Origin: Castanea sativa
Taxonomy: Eukaryota > Streptophyta > Magnoliopsida > Fagales > Fagaceae
Reading direction: 5' to 3'
NCBI RefSeq assembly: GCF_040712315.1
Contig: NC_134023.1
Span: forward strand, 61,214,757 to 61,278,756
DNA length: 64,000 bases
This document shows, in pieces, positions 49,019 to 61,950 of the stretch. The translations under genes were made by a program, and so were the position numbers. Positions within the stretch are counted from its first letter, which is position 1. The number at the start of each line of letters is the position of its first letter. The notes beneath the pieces were generated by a model. That model saw nothing but the letters and a program-made list of their open reading frames with translations, had not been told where the DNA came from and did no database searches.

Positions 49019-49517
49019 TCAGAATTGAGGAAGAAATAGCCGAACTTGAAGGAAACATGTTTTGTCATCTTTAGTAGTTTCATCTGTGTTGTGGTGAGAA
49101 AAACCCTGTTCTTCATGGTCACGTAGCCGGTATTTTCCTACCACCTGAAGGGTAAAAATTCCAGGACCATTTGCTCCTGGGCTGAATTGCAATGAAGGGA
49201 ACATTCCTGCTGTTAAAGTTCCAATGCCATTTTGCTCCATTGCTAGATGCTTCAGCTCAGGGCAGCAAACATATCAACAAAATCTGCAGCAGGTCCACAG
49301 CAGCACCATCACCAGCAAGAGGCAACAAATGACTACTTTGCCGGCTGCAAATATGATATAGCAATACCCTTTTGTTTTTGTATCCTTATTTAGTTTGCAC
49401 TCCACCTCAAATGCCAGCATGGTATGCCTTCATCAATCCCATCTTCAATGCCAGCATCGATGCGTATGCCTTCATCAGGAGCTTCCTCACATCCATTGCC
49501 AATGCCTCCGGTGGTAT
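49019..49517. other. Unassigned coding-like stretch
   Basis: Plus-strand text includes QQTYQQNLQQVHSS near 49280 and MPSSIPSSMPASMRMPSSGA near 49430, Gln-rich then Met/Pro/Ser-rich, separated by stops. The composition resembles disordered parts of transcriptional co-regulators, but no family can be named. The minus-strand frame at 49019-49240 is an alternative reading. Confidence 0.25.
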
Positions 49518-50227
49518 AAGTTAGTGCACGGCTTTGCTTTTTGTTTAATCTTATGAAACTCAGGTTTCAAGTTTAGCAGCCAGTTTGATCCACTTGTAGA
49601 GAGGCTTCAAACAGTATAAAAATAAAAAAAAAGGAAAAGAAAATGAACAACAATTTGTTATTGGTCACTTATACAAAAAAAGAATCAGGTTGTTTATTGG
49701 TATGCATGTGCTTCTTAGTAAATTACTGGGACACCTTTCCCCTCCAGTCTTAATGCAAGCGGTCGAGTGTCTCTAGCTGGCTCACTTTTCAAAACTCTCA
49801 TTCTTGCATTTGCTTTTTTCATGTAGAAGAATATGTGTGTGTGCGCTTGTGTACAAATTCATGAAAAGCATAGTGTGTTTCATATTGGCAAAACTCTGGC
49901 TTTTTAGCAATTCGGTTTTTTTCACTTAAAGATGTGGCCTCTCAAGTTGCAAAATCTATATGAATTTCTACTGTCTGAAGTCATCAACATGAATGCAGAA
50001 ACTTCAATTTGCAACATATTTTTGTGACCTTTTTAATTGCCATATTATGCACACAAAAAAAAAAAAATCAATGTCATTGACCAGCTTTAACTTTCAAGGG
50101 TCTTGTTTATTGAGTGTATTCTCTCTCATGTCTAATTTTTTTTTTATTTTTTTTTTATCAGTACTGAAAACTGTAGTTTCACACTTCAGGTGATGCAAGG
50201 TACAATTAATCAGATTGTTCCTGCATT

Positions 50228-50745
50228 GCAGGCTTGCAGCCGGGCTATTTAATCCATAGTAGTCAAGTTGCATGTGGAACCTAGTGCAGATTTGTCGCCT
50301 TTCATTATCACAATTTTGAGACTGAAAATCATTGCTCAGACTTGGTGAGAGAAGTGCTTTTGATTGAACAATGCAGCTCAGCTTTTTACTGTGCTTTGTT
50401 TATTATCTTTTACATTTTCTTTTGAGGAAACAGGACATTACTTATACTAAGAATTGGAAATGGAAGAATAAATGGAAAAATGTTCACAAGAACAGTAAAG
50501 TCTAATGCTTGTTCATATAACAACATCCATCCATTGAATTATTTAAATGCCACAGAGACTCAAAGAGTGACTTATGGAGTCTTTTCTGGAGGCGGTGTGG
50601 CTGCTTGCTTCTTGCCTCTTTTTCATCTCTAATGACATCTATGTGGGATTGAAAGTCTTGTAATACAAAAATATTTGCTGAATGGATCATGCAAGTACGG
50701 GGGGCAAGTTTATCTCGTTCTGACTATTGCTTGGATTTGTTATTA
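50228..50745. repeat. Diverged direct repeat, unit 2
   Basis: Partner of 47385-47950; see that entry. Confidence 0.65.
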
Positions 50746-50974
50746 TTTTTAGATTAGATAAGCATTTTTTAACACATACTACGTTGCTTAATTTTTTTTT
50801 TTTTTTTTCACTTTTAAACTATTTCTGTAATCTTTTGGTGATTGATAATGTCAGGTTATATGCCTTTCTTTTTTGGTTCATGTTGTCTGCATCCATTACC
50901 TTGCTTGATATGACCAAAAACAAAACCATCATGCATTCTATTATCTAATCATAAGTGCTATATCATTATGCCAA

Positions 50975-51065
50975 GAACCTTGTAGCTCAATTGGCACCTT
51001 TTAGTGTTTCTAATTAGGATGTCTAAGATTCAAATCCCCCTCTCCTAACTATCGAATTAGAAAAA
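50975..51065 (+). mobile_element. SINE-like fragment
   Basis: Contains TAGCTCAATTGGCACC (box A-like) and AGATTCAAATCCCC (box B-like), then an A-rich end. A reverse-oriented relative with AGCTCAACTGGCACCTC lies at about 56875-56960 on the minus strand, in the SINA leader intron. Confidence 0.5.
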
Positions 51066-52179
51066 GTGATATATCATTGCAATAGCAAGTATAACTTTTT
51101 ATATTCCATATACACTTTTTTAAATCAAGTCTACATCATCAGATGCAACAAACAACCTCTATTTGAGCTTTGGGAATTGGTGGCGAACGGAAAAAGTGAA
51201 GGCCTCTATAGAAATGGTTCTTTCTTCTCTTCTTCACTCAAGAGAGCTGAAAAGGCTCAGCACATCACTTCTCTTGTTGTAATTGCAGTCCTCTCTCATG
51301 TCAGTACCAGCAGTTACCATAATACATTTTCAAACCTAAAGGTGCTCGAAGTTCGTTAGTTTTGTTCAATTGCTTGTGTTGCTTTGTATACAATTTGGAC
51401 CTCTAATCATAAATTATTTTAATCTTTGTAATCTATCTGCAGGATTTCAGATACAAGATGTGCAACAAGTCGAGACATTTTACAATTGTGTGTTTGGAAA
51501 CTGCTTCATATCATCCCGTTGAAGAATCCAATAATTATTTTCTTGGTATTATGATATAAGGGGGTTGCTACTAACTAAACTGGCCTTCTGCAAAAATAAC
51601 TTCCGAAGAACTAATTGACATTCAACCAGCAGCAGTGATGTCTCTTCTTTCCAGCATTTTCTATTTACTTCATTTCAAGAGTGCAACTCCATGTGTGCAA
51701 TTTTCTCGATTAAAATAGAAAATTACACTACGTTAGTGTTCGGCCAACTGAGGCCTGGCTTTATGTTTTTTTTCCTTTTTTTTTCCTTTTTTTCATTATC
51801 GTCATGCAAGCCATATGATTTCAGATGTGATTATAACACATCTAAAACTTGATCATTTTCCAAGTGAGTACGATTGGGTGTCTTTTGAAATATTCCTTGA
51901 TTTGTATTTTTATGGTACTTCAATGCTATTGAGTTATTCAACTTATTTTCAGTAATTTGGTATCATGCATTGAGAATTCTATGTTATTCCCATCTATGAT
52001 AATTTTGACATTTGTTTGGTCAATTACCTTTTTCTCTTCTAAATAAGAAAAAGTTTGGCTCCCAACTTGCTTCAGCCTTACCTATTAAGTGACAATCAAA
52101 GAAACCATTCATGACAGAGAGAAATATTTTAAATATTTATTAGTAGTTTCAATCCTTTTATCAGCCTTACCTGTGGTCA
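51066..52179. other. No gene identified
   Basis: The ORF at 51066-51359 has no known domain. 51660-51860 is paralogous to 16255-16450. Confidence 0.45.
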
Positions 52180-52670
52180 AATGTAATTGTTAAAAGATAT
52201 CAAGGCCCAAGGCCTAGTTAAGGCCCAAATCCAAACCAAATTAGGCGTGCAAGCAAAAAATATCATGTTTGAAGTTATCTTTCTCTTTCACCTGCATATC
52301 CCTCTATATTATTTTATTTTATTTATTATTTTTTCATATGGTTTGTCTCCAAAAGCTAGAATATATTATTCCCAATTTAATTTGTATGATAACACAATTT
52401 TAATTGCTCATGCATCAAAAGCCATACCAAAACTGATATATTCCTCCACACAAGAAGCACAAAGAAAAAACTACCAGCAGCAGACTAATTCATCTACAAA
52501 TAGATAATCATCGTAATTACAGATAACAGGTATGCCTTCCTACTCATGTATATTCAATGCATGGACAAGCAAAGAGAGTTTGCGTCCTACATTCCAAAAA
52601 ATACATGACCAGAAGACCCAAAAACTCAAAAGGACAGAACCGGAAAGAAGATAAATGCAGAAATTCTTTA
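52180..52670 (-). other. Probable 3' UTR and 3' flank of the SINA gene
   Basis: This lies directly after the SINA stop codon (52671-52673) on the minus strand. It was copied with exon 3 into both duplicons, except that it has no MITE at TAATTTGT (about 52380). The polyadenylation site was not determined. Confidence 0.6.
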
Positions 52671-55600
52671 TCACTGCTCTTTCCAAATCCTACCTGTCAC
52701 TCTAAGCTTCAATTCCTTCCGGTCTCCTCCAGAGAAGAAGAGAGCCATGTTGCGTTGGATGATAAGACCATCAAAACTGTCACGCACCTTCCTATGGCTA
52801 TCCCTAACACTTCTAGGTACCCCCTGCCAAGTCATCTTCCTCCCATTTCCACCTACCTCTAGGCTGTAGCTGTAGTTCTTTGCCTCATTATCATCACCCA
52901 TAAATCGCAAGAATGCTATGTAGACAGGAGCCATCCCGAGCTGAAAAGCTTCAAAATGCAGACAAAAGTATTGACCAAAGCAACTGAAGACCTAGAGTAA
53001 TAACAGAGAAATTCAGTGATCAGTTACTACCCCAATTTGTCCAGTAAATGCAAGAATTAACTGAGCTATATGGATAAATGTGGCATATAACATACTACTA
53101 CAAAGTGTAGCCACTCCACAACAAATTATTCGCCCACTCCACCATCAACATTTGATAACACACCCTAATGTGGCAGAGACTATAAGCCAATATTAAAAGT
53201 TGTCTATTAGCATTTTGAATTATCAAGCTCAGTACTCAAAAGCTGCACTGTTTCCATAAACAATGGGTCTACAGGACAAAGACACAAGTTTTTCATCCCA
53301 ATATAGGCAAAACTACAGGAAAATCCCATATGGATGGGTTTTACTACAATTCTAAAATTAAATTGACTTTTGTTTCAAATATGATTGCAATCTTAATTAT
53401 CAAGCCCGTCAATTAAAGGATTCCAGTTCCTAAAAATAGGTCCACAAAGTACTGACAAATATTTCACCCGGTTTTAGCTGAAACAGTAGATTAGACCCCT
53501 CACGGGATGACAAAATTCTGTATCCACATTAACTAGTGGATATGAATGCATCTGACATAATTCTTCTATTGACATTGTACCAAGGTAAACACAGTACCAC
53601 CTCTGCTAAAGCATAAGCAAGTAAAGAACTATAAAGAAGACAATGAGATAAGGACAAGTAAGAAACACTATACCGTCAGCATCCATGTGGCATTTTCAAC
53701 CTCTTGTGGATTTGATTTGACATAGCGATGGTTGAAGGTGCTGCCATTGTGCATGTCAACCTTGTGATCATCTTTCAGGTGGGCCACCAGATAGGGTATA
53801 TCACCAATGACTGTGCATTCTGACCCAGCATAGGGACAGTTATAGGGTCTATAGACACATTGAGATTCATGTTTAAGTTTGCTGTAATATGGGTATATGC
53901 CCAAGCACCCAAAACTCTGATATTTACATGGAAGTTCCAGAGATGCAGCCACCTTCTCCAATGCAAGACATCTAATATTGCCAAGTTCATGCCTGCAAGT
54001 GGGGCACCGGTTGTGCACTCTGGGCTTGCAACCAGAGCACAACGTGTGACCATTTGAACACTGCAGCAAGAACAGGAGAACACCAATGAGTTGAACCGAC
54101 ATTTAATTTGCATCCATTTTCTTTCCAATTAGATAAAAATAATAATTATCTTGATACAGGAAAAAATTAAGAATAAAAATGAATTTCTTTTATAAAAGAA
54201 ACCTCAACGCAGGAATTCCATGCTTAGTTGTGTTGTTCTTTTGGGAAGGTTGGAAAGAAGATGGGCAATAAAGAGAAGGGGGAGGGGGGGTGTTGTTTGC
54301 ATTCTTCTAAATGTTCCAATTCTCATTTTAATGGTAGGGTTACTGAAAAAAGTCCTATATCCCACTAACAGTGTTCCACTTCATACTCCAATTACAGTAT
54401 GCTACATGCCTATTTTTTTTCCCTTTTATACTTTGGTTACTTTATAAGAGAAAAACAGGGACATATGGCAGACTCTGGTTGGTGCAGCGTAGAGTGTGGA
54501 ACACCCTCATTGGGACAAAGGCTTTCTAAATCTTTCAAATCTGATCTCTCTGACTCTTACTTTTTTTACCTGTCGTAGACAACGTAGCAAGACCCAATTG
54601 TGTAAAAAATGACAAGTCAGTACGACTCATAACTTGAACAAAAAAAATAGTTGCAAGAAAATTTCGTACAAATGATTCTTCAGGAAGTATCACAAAAGGT
54701 TCAAATGAAATACATTTGCCACACATTAAGCAAGAAAAGAATAATGATAAGTTACAACAGAAACCGACTAGTAATAAATTAGTGACTTGAGTATAACTGA
54801 TTTTTTATTAAATATCTAATTTACACAATAATTAGTGGAATTCCATATACCATATATCCAAATATATGGTGCAAAATTAATTAAAATAGTATGAGTAAAG
54901 AGGTGCCTATGGCTGGGAAATAATTGATGAAATGCTGTAAGCTAATATAGAAATCTATATTAGGAATAGAATATCAAAGTTTAACGCATAACCATAATAA
55001 GTGAAGCCCATTTGTTTCGGACAGCTCTTTGTGAAAACGGCACAGTTATTAACTCAAATATTGATTCATGCAAATAAAATACTAATCAAGTGTGTAGAAG
55101 GTTAATGAATATTAACATTAATTCAAGATTTCCTAATAGAACATAGGTACTGTTAATTTCTAACTATAAATATCTCAACATAAGCTGCCTAATCAATGGC
55201 CTTATTGATCAAAACTATTGCATGTTTGGAAGCAAGGCGACTGACCAAGCCTGCCAAAGGTGTATAAATGATTGAATGCATCAAGATGAAACCAAGCAGC
55301 TGTTTATAAAAATTAAAGAAAAGAAACTAAAACACATTAACAACTAAACACCCTAACAGATTCTTTTTTGTAAGATGAATCGATGGGTAAAAAAAATTAA
55401 CACCAACTATTATGTGGACATAATAATTGATATACAGGGCATTTCAACAAGATAATTTGGGTTCATTTAAGAATGCAGTATAAAAGGGTACATGGCAATT
55501 TGACACAAACCTGATGGATAGGAGGGTACATAGCATTTAAGCACACAGGACACTCTAATAGCTCACGAACACTGCTAGAAACAGTTAAATTAGGTTTTAG

Positions 55601-55720
55601 AGAAATGGCAGCAGGGTCATTCACATGTTCACCAACGTCCAACATGTCTTCACTTTGAGGAGGATCAATGACCTCAGGTTTGCTCCGCATTTCATCAAAA
55701 AATGGATTTCCAGATGCCAT
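52671..55720 (-). CDS. SINA-type RING E3 ubiquitin ligase (SINAT/DIS1-like)
   Basis: Three coding exons on the minus strand: 55720-55511, 54060-53674 and 52991-52671, joined at CAG|GT...AG|TGT and ACG|GT...AG|GTC in phase 0. They give 305 residues, normal for the family. The start is MASGNPFFDEMRSKPEVID. The RING finger is C57, C60, C71, H75, C78, C81, C89, C92, split by intron 1 after YPPIHQ. A SIAH-type zinc finger (about 105-170, KYQSFGCLGIYPYYSKLKHE to VAHLKDDH) and a TRAF-like SINA substrate-binding domain (about 171-300) follow, ending GRIWKEQ. Such ligases dimerise and ubiquitinate substrates for proteasomal decay; plant members affect stress, autophagy and hormone signalling. All key zinc ligands are present, so it should be functional. 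Two noncoding 5' exons are proposed upstream. The N-terminus resembles rice DIS1-type members (from memory). Confidence 0.95.
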
Positions 55721-56049
55721 CCAGGTATTACGGTGGCTAACTCTAGAAGCAAAATCTAGGAAGACAAATACATACGTAACATCAATCCATGACTCATAAG
55801 AAATGAGATCTGAAACAGAACGTAGACAAGAAAAACATTTTTGTAATAAATGTAGCAATCAGATCAAGATGTCATTTCAAGTAACACTAGAACAGATTAT
55901 AACTCTCATATTCCATGAAAAGAAGCCTAATAAACCACCAATCAAATCCCATCAAGCATGAGGCAAGTAGTTACATCACTAACAGTAATTGATTCATCAA
56001 AAGAAAGGAAAAAGGCTTATATATAAAGATGAAAAAATAGTAAAACAAT

Positions 56050-56590
56050 GACCAATCTTCCAATAAAAGGCATAATAATAACCCCAAATGGAAAAGAATA
56101 AGAAAAAAAAATGATACAATCTGTCATATTATTATATATCAACAATATAGCAAAACACAAAAAGATATGTTGATAACATTTTAAAATTGAACTATAGTTA
56201 CTAGCATATAATACACCTCAGAAAAAAAAAAAAAAAAAAAAGGCATCTCAACATATTTATTGCAATATAAAAATAAAAAATTTTAAAATGAAGATTTACA
56301 TGCCCATGAATGTGGATCACTATTTATAAGGACCAATCTTCCAATATAAGGCATAATAACCCCAACTGCAAAAGGATAAGAAAAAAATAAATAAATCTGT
56401 CATACTATTATACATCAACAATATAGCAAAAACACAAAAAAAAATATATGTTGACAATTTTAAACATTTAAACTATAGTTACTAACATATAATACACCCT
56501 AGAAAAAAGAGGCATCTCAACATATTTATTGCAATATAAAAATTAAAATAAAGATTTACATGCCCATGAATGTGGATCATTATATATAAG
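56050..56590. repeat. Tandem duplication in SINA leader intron
   Basis: Unit 1 (56050-56330) and unit 2 (56331-56590) both start GACCAATCTTCCAATA and include TCTGTCAT, CAACAATATAGCAAAA, GGCATCTCAACATATTTATT and GAATGTGGATCA. An A-run differs in length between them. Confidence 0.88.
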
Positions 56591-56667
56591 AAATCAATAA
56601 CATTAAGTAAAATGAAAGTAGTAACTAGCTTCAGGCATAAACTAAAAACATTACCAGATATTCTTAC

Positions 56668-56748
56668 CAACAAAATTAGTTTTGCACTTTAATTTCTTGC
56701 CTTCTTTCGACAAGGTATGAAACGGACAGGAACTCCAGAGTCCAGAAC
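56668..56748 (-). other. Proposed noncoding 5' UTR exon 2 of SINA gene
   Basis: On the minus strand the segment lies between TTGTTAG (acceptor) and TTG|GTAAGAATA (donor). It starts GTTCTGGACTCTGGAG and has no in-frame ATG joined to the coding exon in an obvious way. It may be alternative. The coding exon's own leader seems to begin after TCTTCCTAG near 55763. Confidence 0.5.
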
Positions 56749-57584
56749 CTAACAAAGATATCAATAACATTAAAAATTCATAATCTCTCGATCAAATAAG
56801 AATTCATTAAAAAAAAATCCCCATGTTCACATCATCATTTCGTAAAACTCTGTTTAACACACCATGAGGTGCAATGACGAGGTGCCAGTTGAGCTAAAAT
56901 ACTCTTGGCCGAGTAGGTCTTAAGCCTCCGACCTCTAAGGTCTAAGTTCTAACACCTTAAAAATTAGATACCACTTTCATGGGACATTAAAAAAAGCTGT
57001 AGAAAAAGTCTTTTTTCCATTTCCCATAAAAACGTCTATAAATATTTCCTAATCGAAAAAGGGGAAAAAAATCTATGCTTTCATGGTAGCAGCATTCTAA
57101 AATTCAAATCTCAAAACTACAAAAAGTCGAATTTTCTCTCAATATGAACAGTAATTGGTGGATACTGTAACTACCACAGTAACCATTACAAAAAGTGCTT
57201 TTTAAAAAAAGCATCACAAAAACCAAATTAACGCAACAAATCATTATATTATTCAATGCCATTAGAATCCTAACTTCGAAGAACGAAAAACTTACGCTAT
57301 CAACAACTTCGAATCCCTGAACAAAAAATAGACTATTTTACGCAAACTAAGCCAATCGTAACAGAGAACAACAAAAACCTAAACCAAAATTAGCATATAC
57401 ATACAAATTCAAAGCATTTTCAGATGGCGATTATAACAAAACCCTAGAATCACGCGCACGCGCATTCAAAGTCAAAACTTTGACTCGCATAACAGATCTA
57501 GAATATTCCGCAAATGCACAGAAACAGGGGGAAACTTATCCCGAAATCACAGGGAAATTTCAAAACCGAATCAAAACAACAAAA

Positions 57585-58045
57585 ACACATAGAGAGAGAG
57601 AGAGAAGAAGAACGTACCTGAAAAACTCAAAAGGACATTGCGAAAACGAAAACCCTAAGAGAGAGAGAGAGAGAGAGAGAGAGGTGTATTGGAGAAATGC
57701 GTAGTGGTGTGGTGGTGTGGTACTGTACTGTGTAATGTAATTAATACAAAGTAGAAGAGGAGAGAGAGAAGTGCGCGTCTACGAGAGAATTTCAATTCAA
57801 ATTAAAGCCGTTGTGTGAGACAGAGAGAGAGAGGAGCGGAGGGGGTAGTAGGGGTTTTGGGAGGAGAGAGAAATTTTTCTCGAGAAAATACAAAAAGGAA
57901 AATGTTGAAAAGGTGTGTGGGACCGTAAAGAAAGCTCAGAAATCGAATTGAATCTTCAGAGACAGACAGAGAGAGAGAGAATCGGGAAAGTTTGTATTTA
58001 GAAAGAGACAGAGAGTGAGATTATGAAAGAGAGAAAGAGAGAGGG
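57585..58045. promoter_or_regulatory. GA/CT-rich leader and core promoter region of SINA gene
   Basis: Several (GA)n tracts (57590-57605, 57660-57682, 57965-57980, 58025-58045) surround the presumed transcription start. GA/CT repeats near plant promoters can bind BBR/BPC factors (established in general, not shown here). A TATA box was not fixed. Confidence 0.45.
57618..57880 (-). other. Proposed first 5' UTR exon of SINA gene
   Basis: On the minus strand it ends GAGTTTTTCAG followed by the donor GTACGTTC. The upper limit is a guess; the transcription start was not located. The exon includes CT-rich (GA on plus) simple repeats, common in plant leaders. Confidence 0.5.
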
Positions 58046-58274
58046 AAACAGTGGCCCGGAAATGCTGTAGCCTGTAGCCGGCTTTGTGTCACGGTTTTAA
58101 GTATAAGTTTTGATGATTTTTCCCTACGCGAAATTTTTTGCGCGTGCGTTTCTGCGACGTACAGAGTCATATGGTGACTATGTTTGGTAGCTTGTTTGTT
58201 AATAGACAGCCAATCAAAGTTACCAATAAAAAAAATGTAATCATATCCACAGAGGGTAATAAAATATGGGAAAA

Positions 58275-58440
58275 CCAAAATTCGAATGGCGTAGTTGGTA
58301 AGATACGGGGTCAATAAGTATTAGGATTTAGGTTTGAGTTTCAAACAATTAGTTGTGTGTTGTTACATGTTACCATTTATATCTCACTTTCATCTCAAAT
58401 GATTGACTTAAAAAAATAAGTGAGTTCTTCATATAGATCG
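58275..58440 (+). mobile_element. SINE-like fragment
   Basis: GGCGTAGTTGGTAAGATACG resembles a box A region and GGTTTGAGTTTCAA a degraded box B. The tail is A-rich. Confidence 0.45.
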
Positions 58441-58574
58441 TGAGTATGGGGACTTGTCCGGGAGCGAGTAGCGTGCTAGTATAGTTGCGCCTAAGTAGGA
58501 AAGTCACACTATTTTCCCCCTTACCCATTTACCAAAATAAATAAATAAATAAATAAAGTATGGGAAATGTTAAC

Positions 58575-58710
58575 AAGTATGGTAAGATATGATTTTAATT
58601 ATCTCAGTTAAATAAAAAATCCGAGGTTCAATTCTCACCTACACCAAAAACTGATTAGTGTCTTGAAAGAGTTATCAGTAGCGGACACTATAAATTGAAA
58701 CTCTCTCCAA

Positions 58711-58712
<2 letters not shown>
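58575..58712 (+). mobile_element. SINE, same family as 1022-1190
   Basis: Box B GAGGTTCAATTCTC, then CACCTACACC, CTGATTAGTGTCTTG and GAAACTCTCTCC followed by an A-run and (AT)n at 58718-58755. The 5' box A part is degraded. Confidence 0.65.
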
Positions 58713-58758
<46 letters not shown>

Positions 58759-59109
58759 AGGTGTTTTTTTACGTACGAGTTTTGTGAGTCCAACGAATAA
58801 AAAAATTGACATGAAACAAAAAAAATTTGACTAAAGAATCTAACATAATGCAAGGTGCATGCACTATTGCACACAAAATAAACACAAGTCAAACAAATAC
58901 TTTTTTGCTTCGGCTATTTCCAACATATGGTCTTCTTTTTACTTTAAAAAAAATAGATATATATTCGTTTGGAAGCAATTTATTTAAAGTTTTGCTGATT
59001 TTTTTTATAAGATTATTTTAGATAAAAGCTAAAAGCTAAATAAAATAAGTTAATAGATGCTTTGTTGAAAGTAATGTAGCAAAAAAATGAACCTAAAAGC
59101 TAGAGGGGA

Positions 59110-60023
59110 AGTAAATGTTGTAAGTGCACAATTGCACCTGGCCCCAAGAACAGTTACGGGCTCAGGCCCAATGAGCCTTAAACAATATGATTTGTAGAGT
59201 GTGGGTTTGAAACCCAGGTTAGAAGTGTTTGAGGATTAAATGACAAGCCAAAGATTGTAAACACTTAAAAACAACAAGGAATATTGTAAATCAACCTGCT
59301 CGGACGTAAGCCGAGAACAGTTCTTATATTATCTCTTTCTCTTTTTTCTTTTTCTTTTTTTTTTAGATTACAAAAAAGGATCCCCTATTTCTGTTCTAGG
59401 TTGCTCCTTAAATACTCTTCTTTTTGATACTTTGTACACGTGTTGCCCCAACTCCCCCTTAGCCTAGATATTTCTTTTCTCAGTGCCTTTGAATAGTAAC
59501 CAGAAGTTTCCCTTCCACTGTTCAGGTGTCACTTCCCCATTAATGCGGCCAGGGTGGTAGGTGCAGGGTCTTTAATGTGGAGGTGACAGCCTTTATCTTT
59601 GTTATTTCCTTAACATCAGTGCTTCTAGGGCATTCAAGGGTTCACCCCCCTTAACCAATAGTCTTGACCATGTCATTTCCTAACCTTTACCATGAAGTCC
59701 CAGGTTCTCCGGTGTCCATCCGAAGGGAAATTCACCCTCGGCTGGATCCTCGGATCCTCGGCGTATGGGCCGACCCGTAGTACTGACAAGTCCTAAACCC
59801 AAGAGCAGGTCGGCCTTCCTTAGCATGGCCCAACGGCCCATATTCCCATCAAGGTCTCTTTACTCCCCACAAATGTAATAATAGAAAAACTCAAAGTAGG
59901 TGAGTATAATTCCCCCCTCCCCCCAAAAATTTTGTTTCACTTTTAAAATTTCACACAACAAATTTTTTTTGGGGTAAAATTATACTCGCCCACTTTGAGT
60001 TTTTCTATTATTACATTTACTTT
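59110..60023. repeat. Hairpin element split by a solo LTR
   Basis: 59111-59118 plus 59877-59911 form one arm (GTAAATGT, then AATAATAGAAAAACTCAAAG). 59975-60023 is its reverse complement (CTTTGAGTTTTTCTATTATT, then ACATTTAC). The loop is about 65 bases. Without the LTR this is a hairpin of about 40 paired bases with few mismatches. Confidence 0.8.
59119..59871 (+). mobile_element. Solo LTR, 753 bp, perfect TSD
   Basis: It starts TGTAAGTGCACAATTGCACC and ends TCTTTACTCCCCACA. TSD AATGT lies at 59114-59118 and 59872-59876. It has the GC-richest stretch in this part of the window (CTCGGCTGGATCCTCGG-like region). No internal domain is present. It inserted into the left arm of an inverted repeat (next entry). 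Confidence 0.92.
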
Positions 60024-61950
60024 CAGGTATACTCACCTAATTTCTTTCACTTTAAAATTTTCACTAGGTATTCTACCCAAAAAATAATAATAATTTCACC
60101 AGGTATAATCTATATAATTTATCTCCATTTTAAATTGTAGGGGGAAAAGTGACAGCTTAGATGGGTTGGGTGAAGCATAAACTGGAAGATTGAAAGTGAT
60201 TCATTCTCAGTATAGCATTGATGTTTTAGCACAGGAGATCAAAATCTTGTACTGACGGCAAGAGTTTTTATTTATTTATTTATTTTATCATAAACTAAAC
60301 AAGTAATAATTGAACACTTGGTTAGGACAGTCCCAACGGAAGAACCTTTTCAATTTTCATTTTCATTTTCATCCACAGCCCACATTGATACAAACATAAA
60401 GCTACGCAACATTCACTCTTCACATCACCATCGATATCATACTTTTTTGCAAGCCCACAAAACCATGTTCTCTTTTGAGAGCACAAGCAAACCACAAAAT
60501 GTCAATGATATTATTCATACACCTACCAAATCATCCATATACGGCCATGACTCATGACAAACTACTACTCAAATGATTCTCCTCAAAGAAAAATAAAAAC
60601 ATAAAACTACTCAAATTGCATAAAGTAATTAGCATGATGGATGGACATCTCACCATCTATGTCCCCACAATTTCAAATTTATATTTCTATTTGAGTTTCG
60701 TGAAATCAAGTAATACTACTAAATTATTCATCAAAAAAAAAATACTACTAAATTACTAAACTTTTTACAAGATTAATTTACTTAGGAGAGTCGTGACTAT
60801 TATTTATATTCTTTCTTTCATTTGTTTGATTATTGACTTATCTTAAAATGTTTATAAAATATTGTCTATTTAAAAAAGTACCTACGCATAGTTTTTCTTA
60901 AGTTTTCGTTTACTTTATTTTTCTTTCTCTGTATGCTTTGTTTGAGTTCTAATTAGGAAGGCGATTTTGTAAATTAGTAATTTTTATATTAATTTGGTTT
61001 ATTCTTTGGGTTTGGGTTTATTAATATATAAATTTTCTTTACACAGGATTTTCTTTTAAATTGGTATGGAGAATAAATCAAATTATTAAAAATGTCATGT
61101 TATTATTTTTTAATTCACTTAATACATCATTTAATTCAAATATAAGTGAATGGTTATTTTTTAAAATAAAAAATAATGAGTACTTATTTGATTGCCATAT
61201 AATGGATGGGATGAAATTCCTTCATAGATTAAAGTATTGTCTAACTCTTTTTTTTTGTAGAATCCTTTGAGGCATTATAAGATGAGAAATGTCAAGGACA
61301 TAATCTTATTTACAATATCTTTTTCATAACTTGTAATTACAAGAACATCATTTTAATATAATCATCAATTAATAACACCATTTTATTATTCATCAATCAA
61401 AACATATCATTTCAATGATTTAAAAAACTTTGGTTTGATTAAACTTATAATCATAAAAAGGAAGCAAAAGTAAAAAGTAGGATAATCTTCTTTTGAAAAT
61501 ATTATCCAAACACGCATGCAAAGCAAAGCCTATTCAAGTTGATGAGGTGGGAAACATACACTTCTCCCAAGCTTTTGTTCCTTACTTTAGAATTGACGCT
61601 AGATCAATGTCATTATCATATGTCAATTATTTACATGGTTTGTGTCTTCCAAGTTCCAAGTTCTTAATTTCATCAACTCCGACAAATTTGAAAATTGAAA
61701 AAGCAAATAGTTATTAGCTTTTCCACTAGCTACACGTAGAAAAATTGGAAATTTAGTAAAGAATTTGACCATGGTAGAGCAAATGCAAGGACCAAAGTCA
61801 GCAAATAAAAGAATTAAAACACAAAAGCAGAACCAATCATTATAAAGGACTGGCAAAGATTTTAGTCTCTTTTTTTTTTGTACCAACAATTGATGAAGAT
61901 AGTACAACTTTCTGTTAAAATAAGTACAATTTTTTTTTCCTAATTATACT
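60024..61950. other. Intergenic, no gene identified
   Basis: The 3' flank of the QRT3-like gene and AT-rich DNA. The ORFs at 60318-60557, 61061-61270 and 61493-61717 have no recognisable family. Confidence 0.5.

Noticed and set aside
51066..51359. 97-codon frame
   Set aside because: No motif or context; overlaps the end of a SINE-like fragment.
57480..57704. Arg/Glu-rich plus frame
   Set aside because: Translation of GA repeats in the antisense of the SINA leader.
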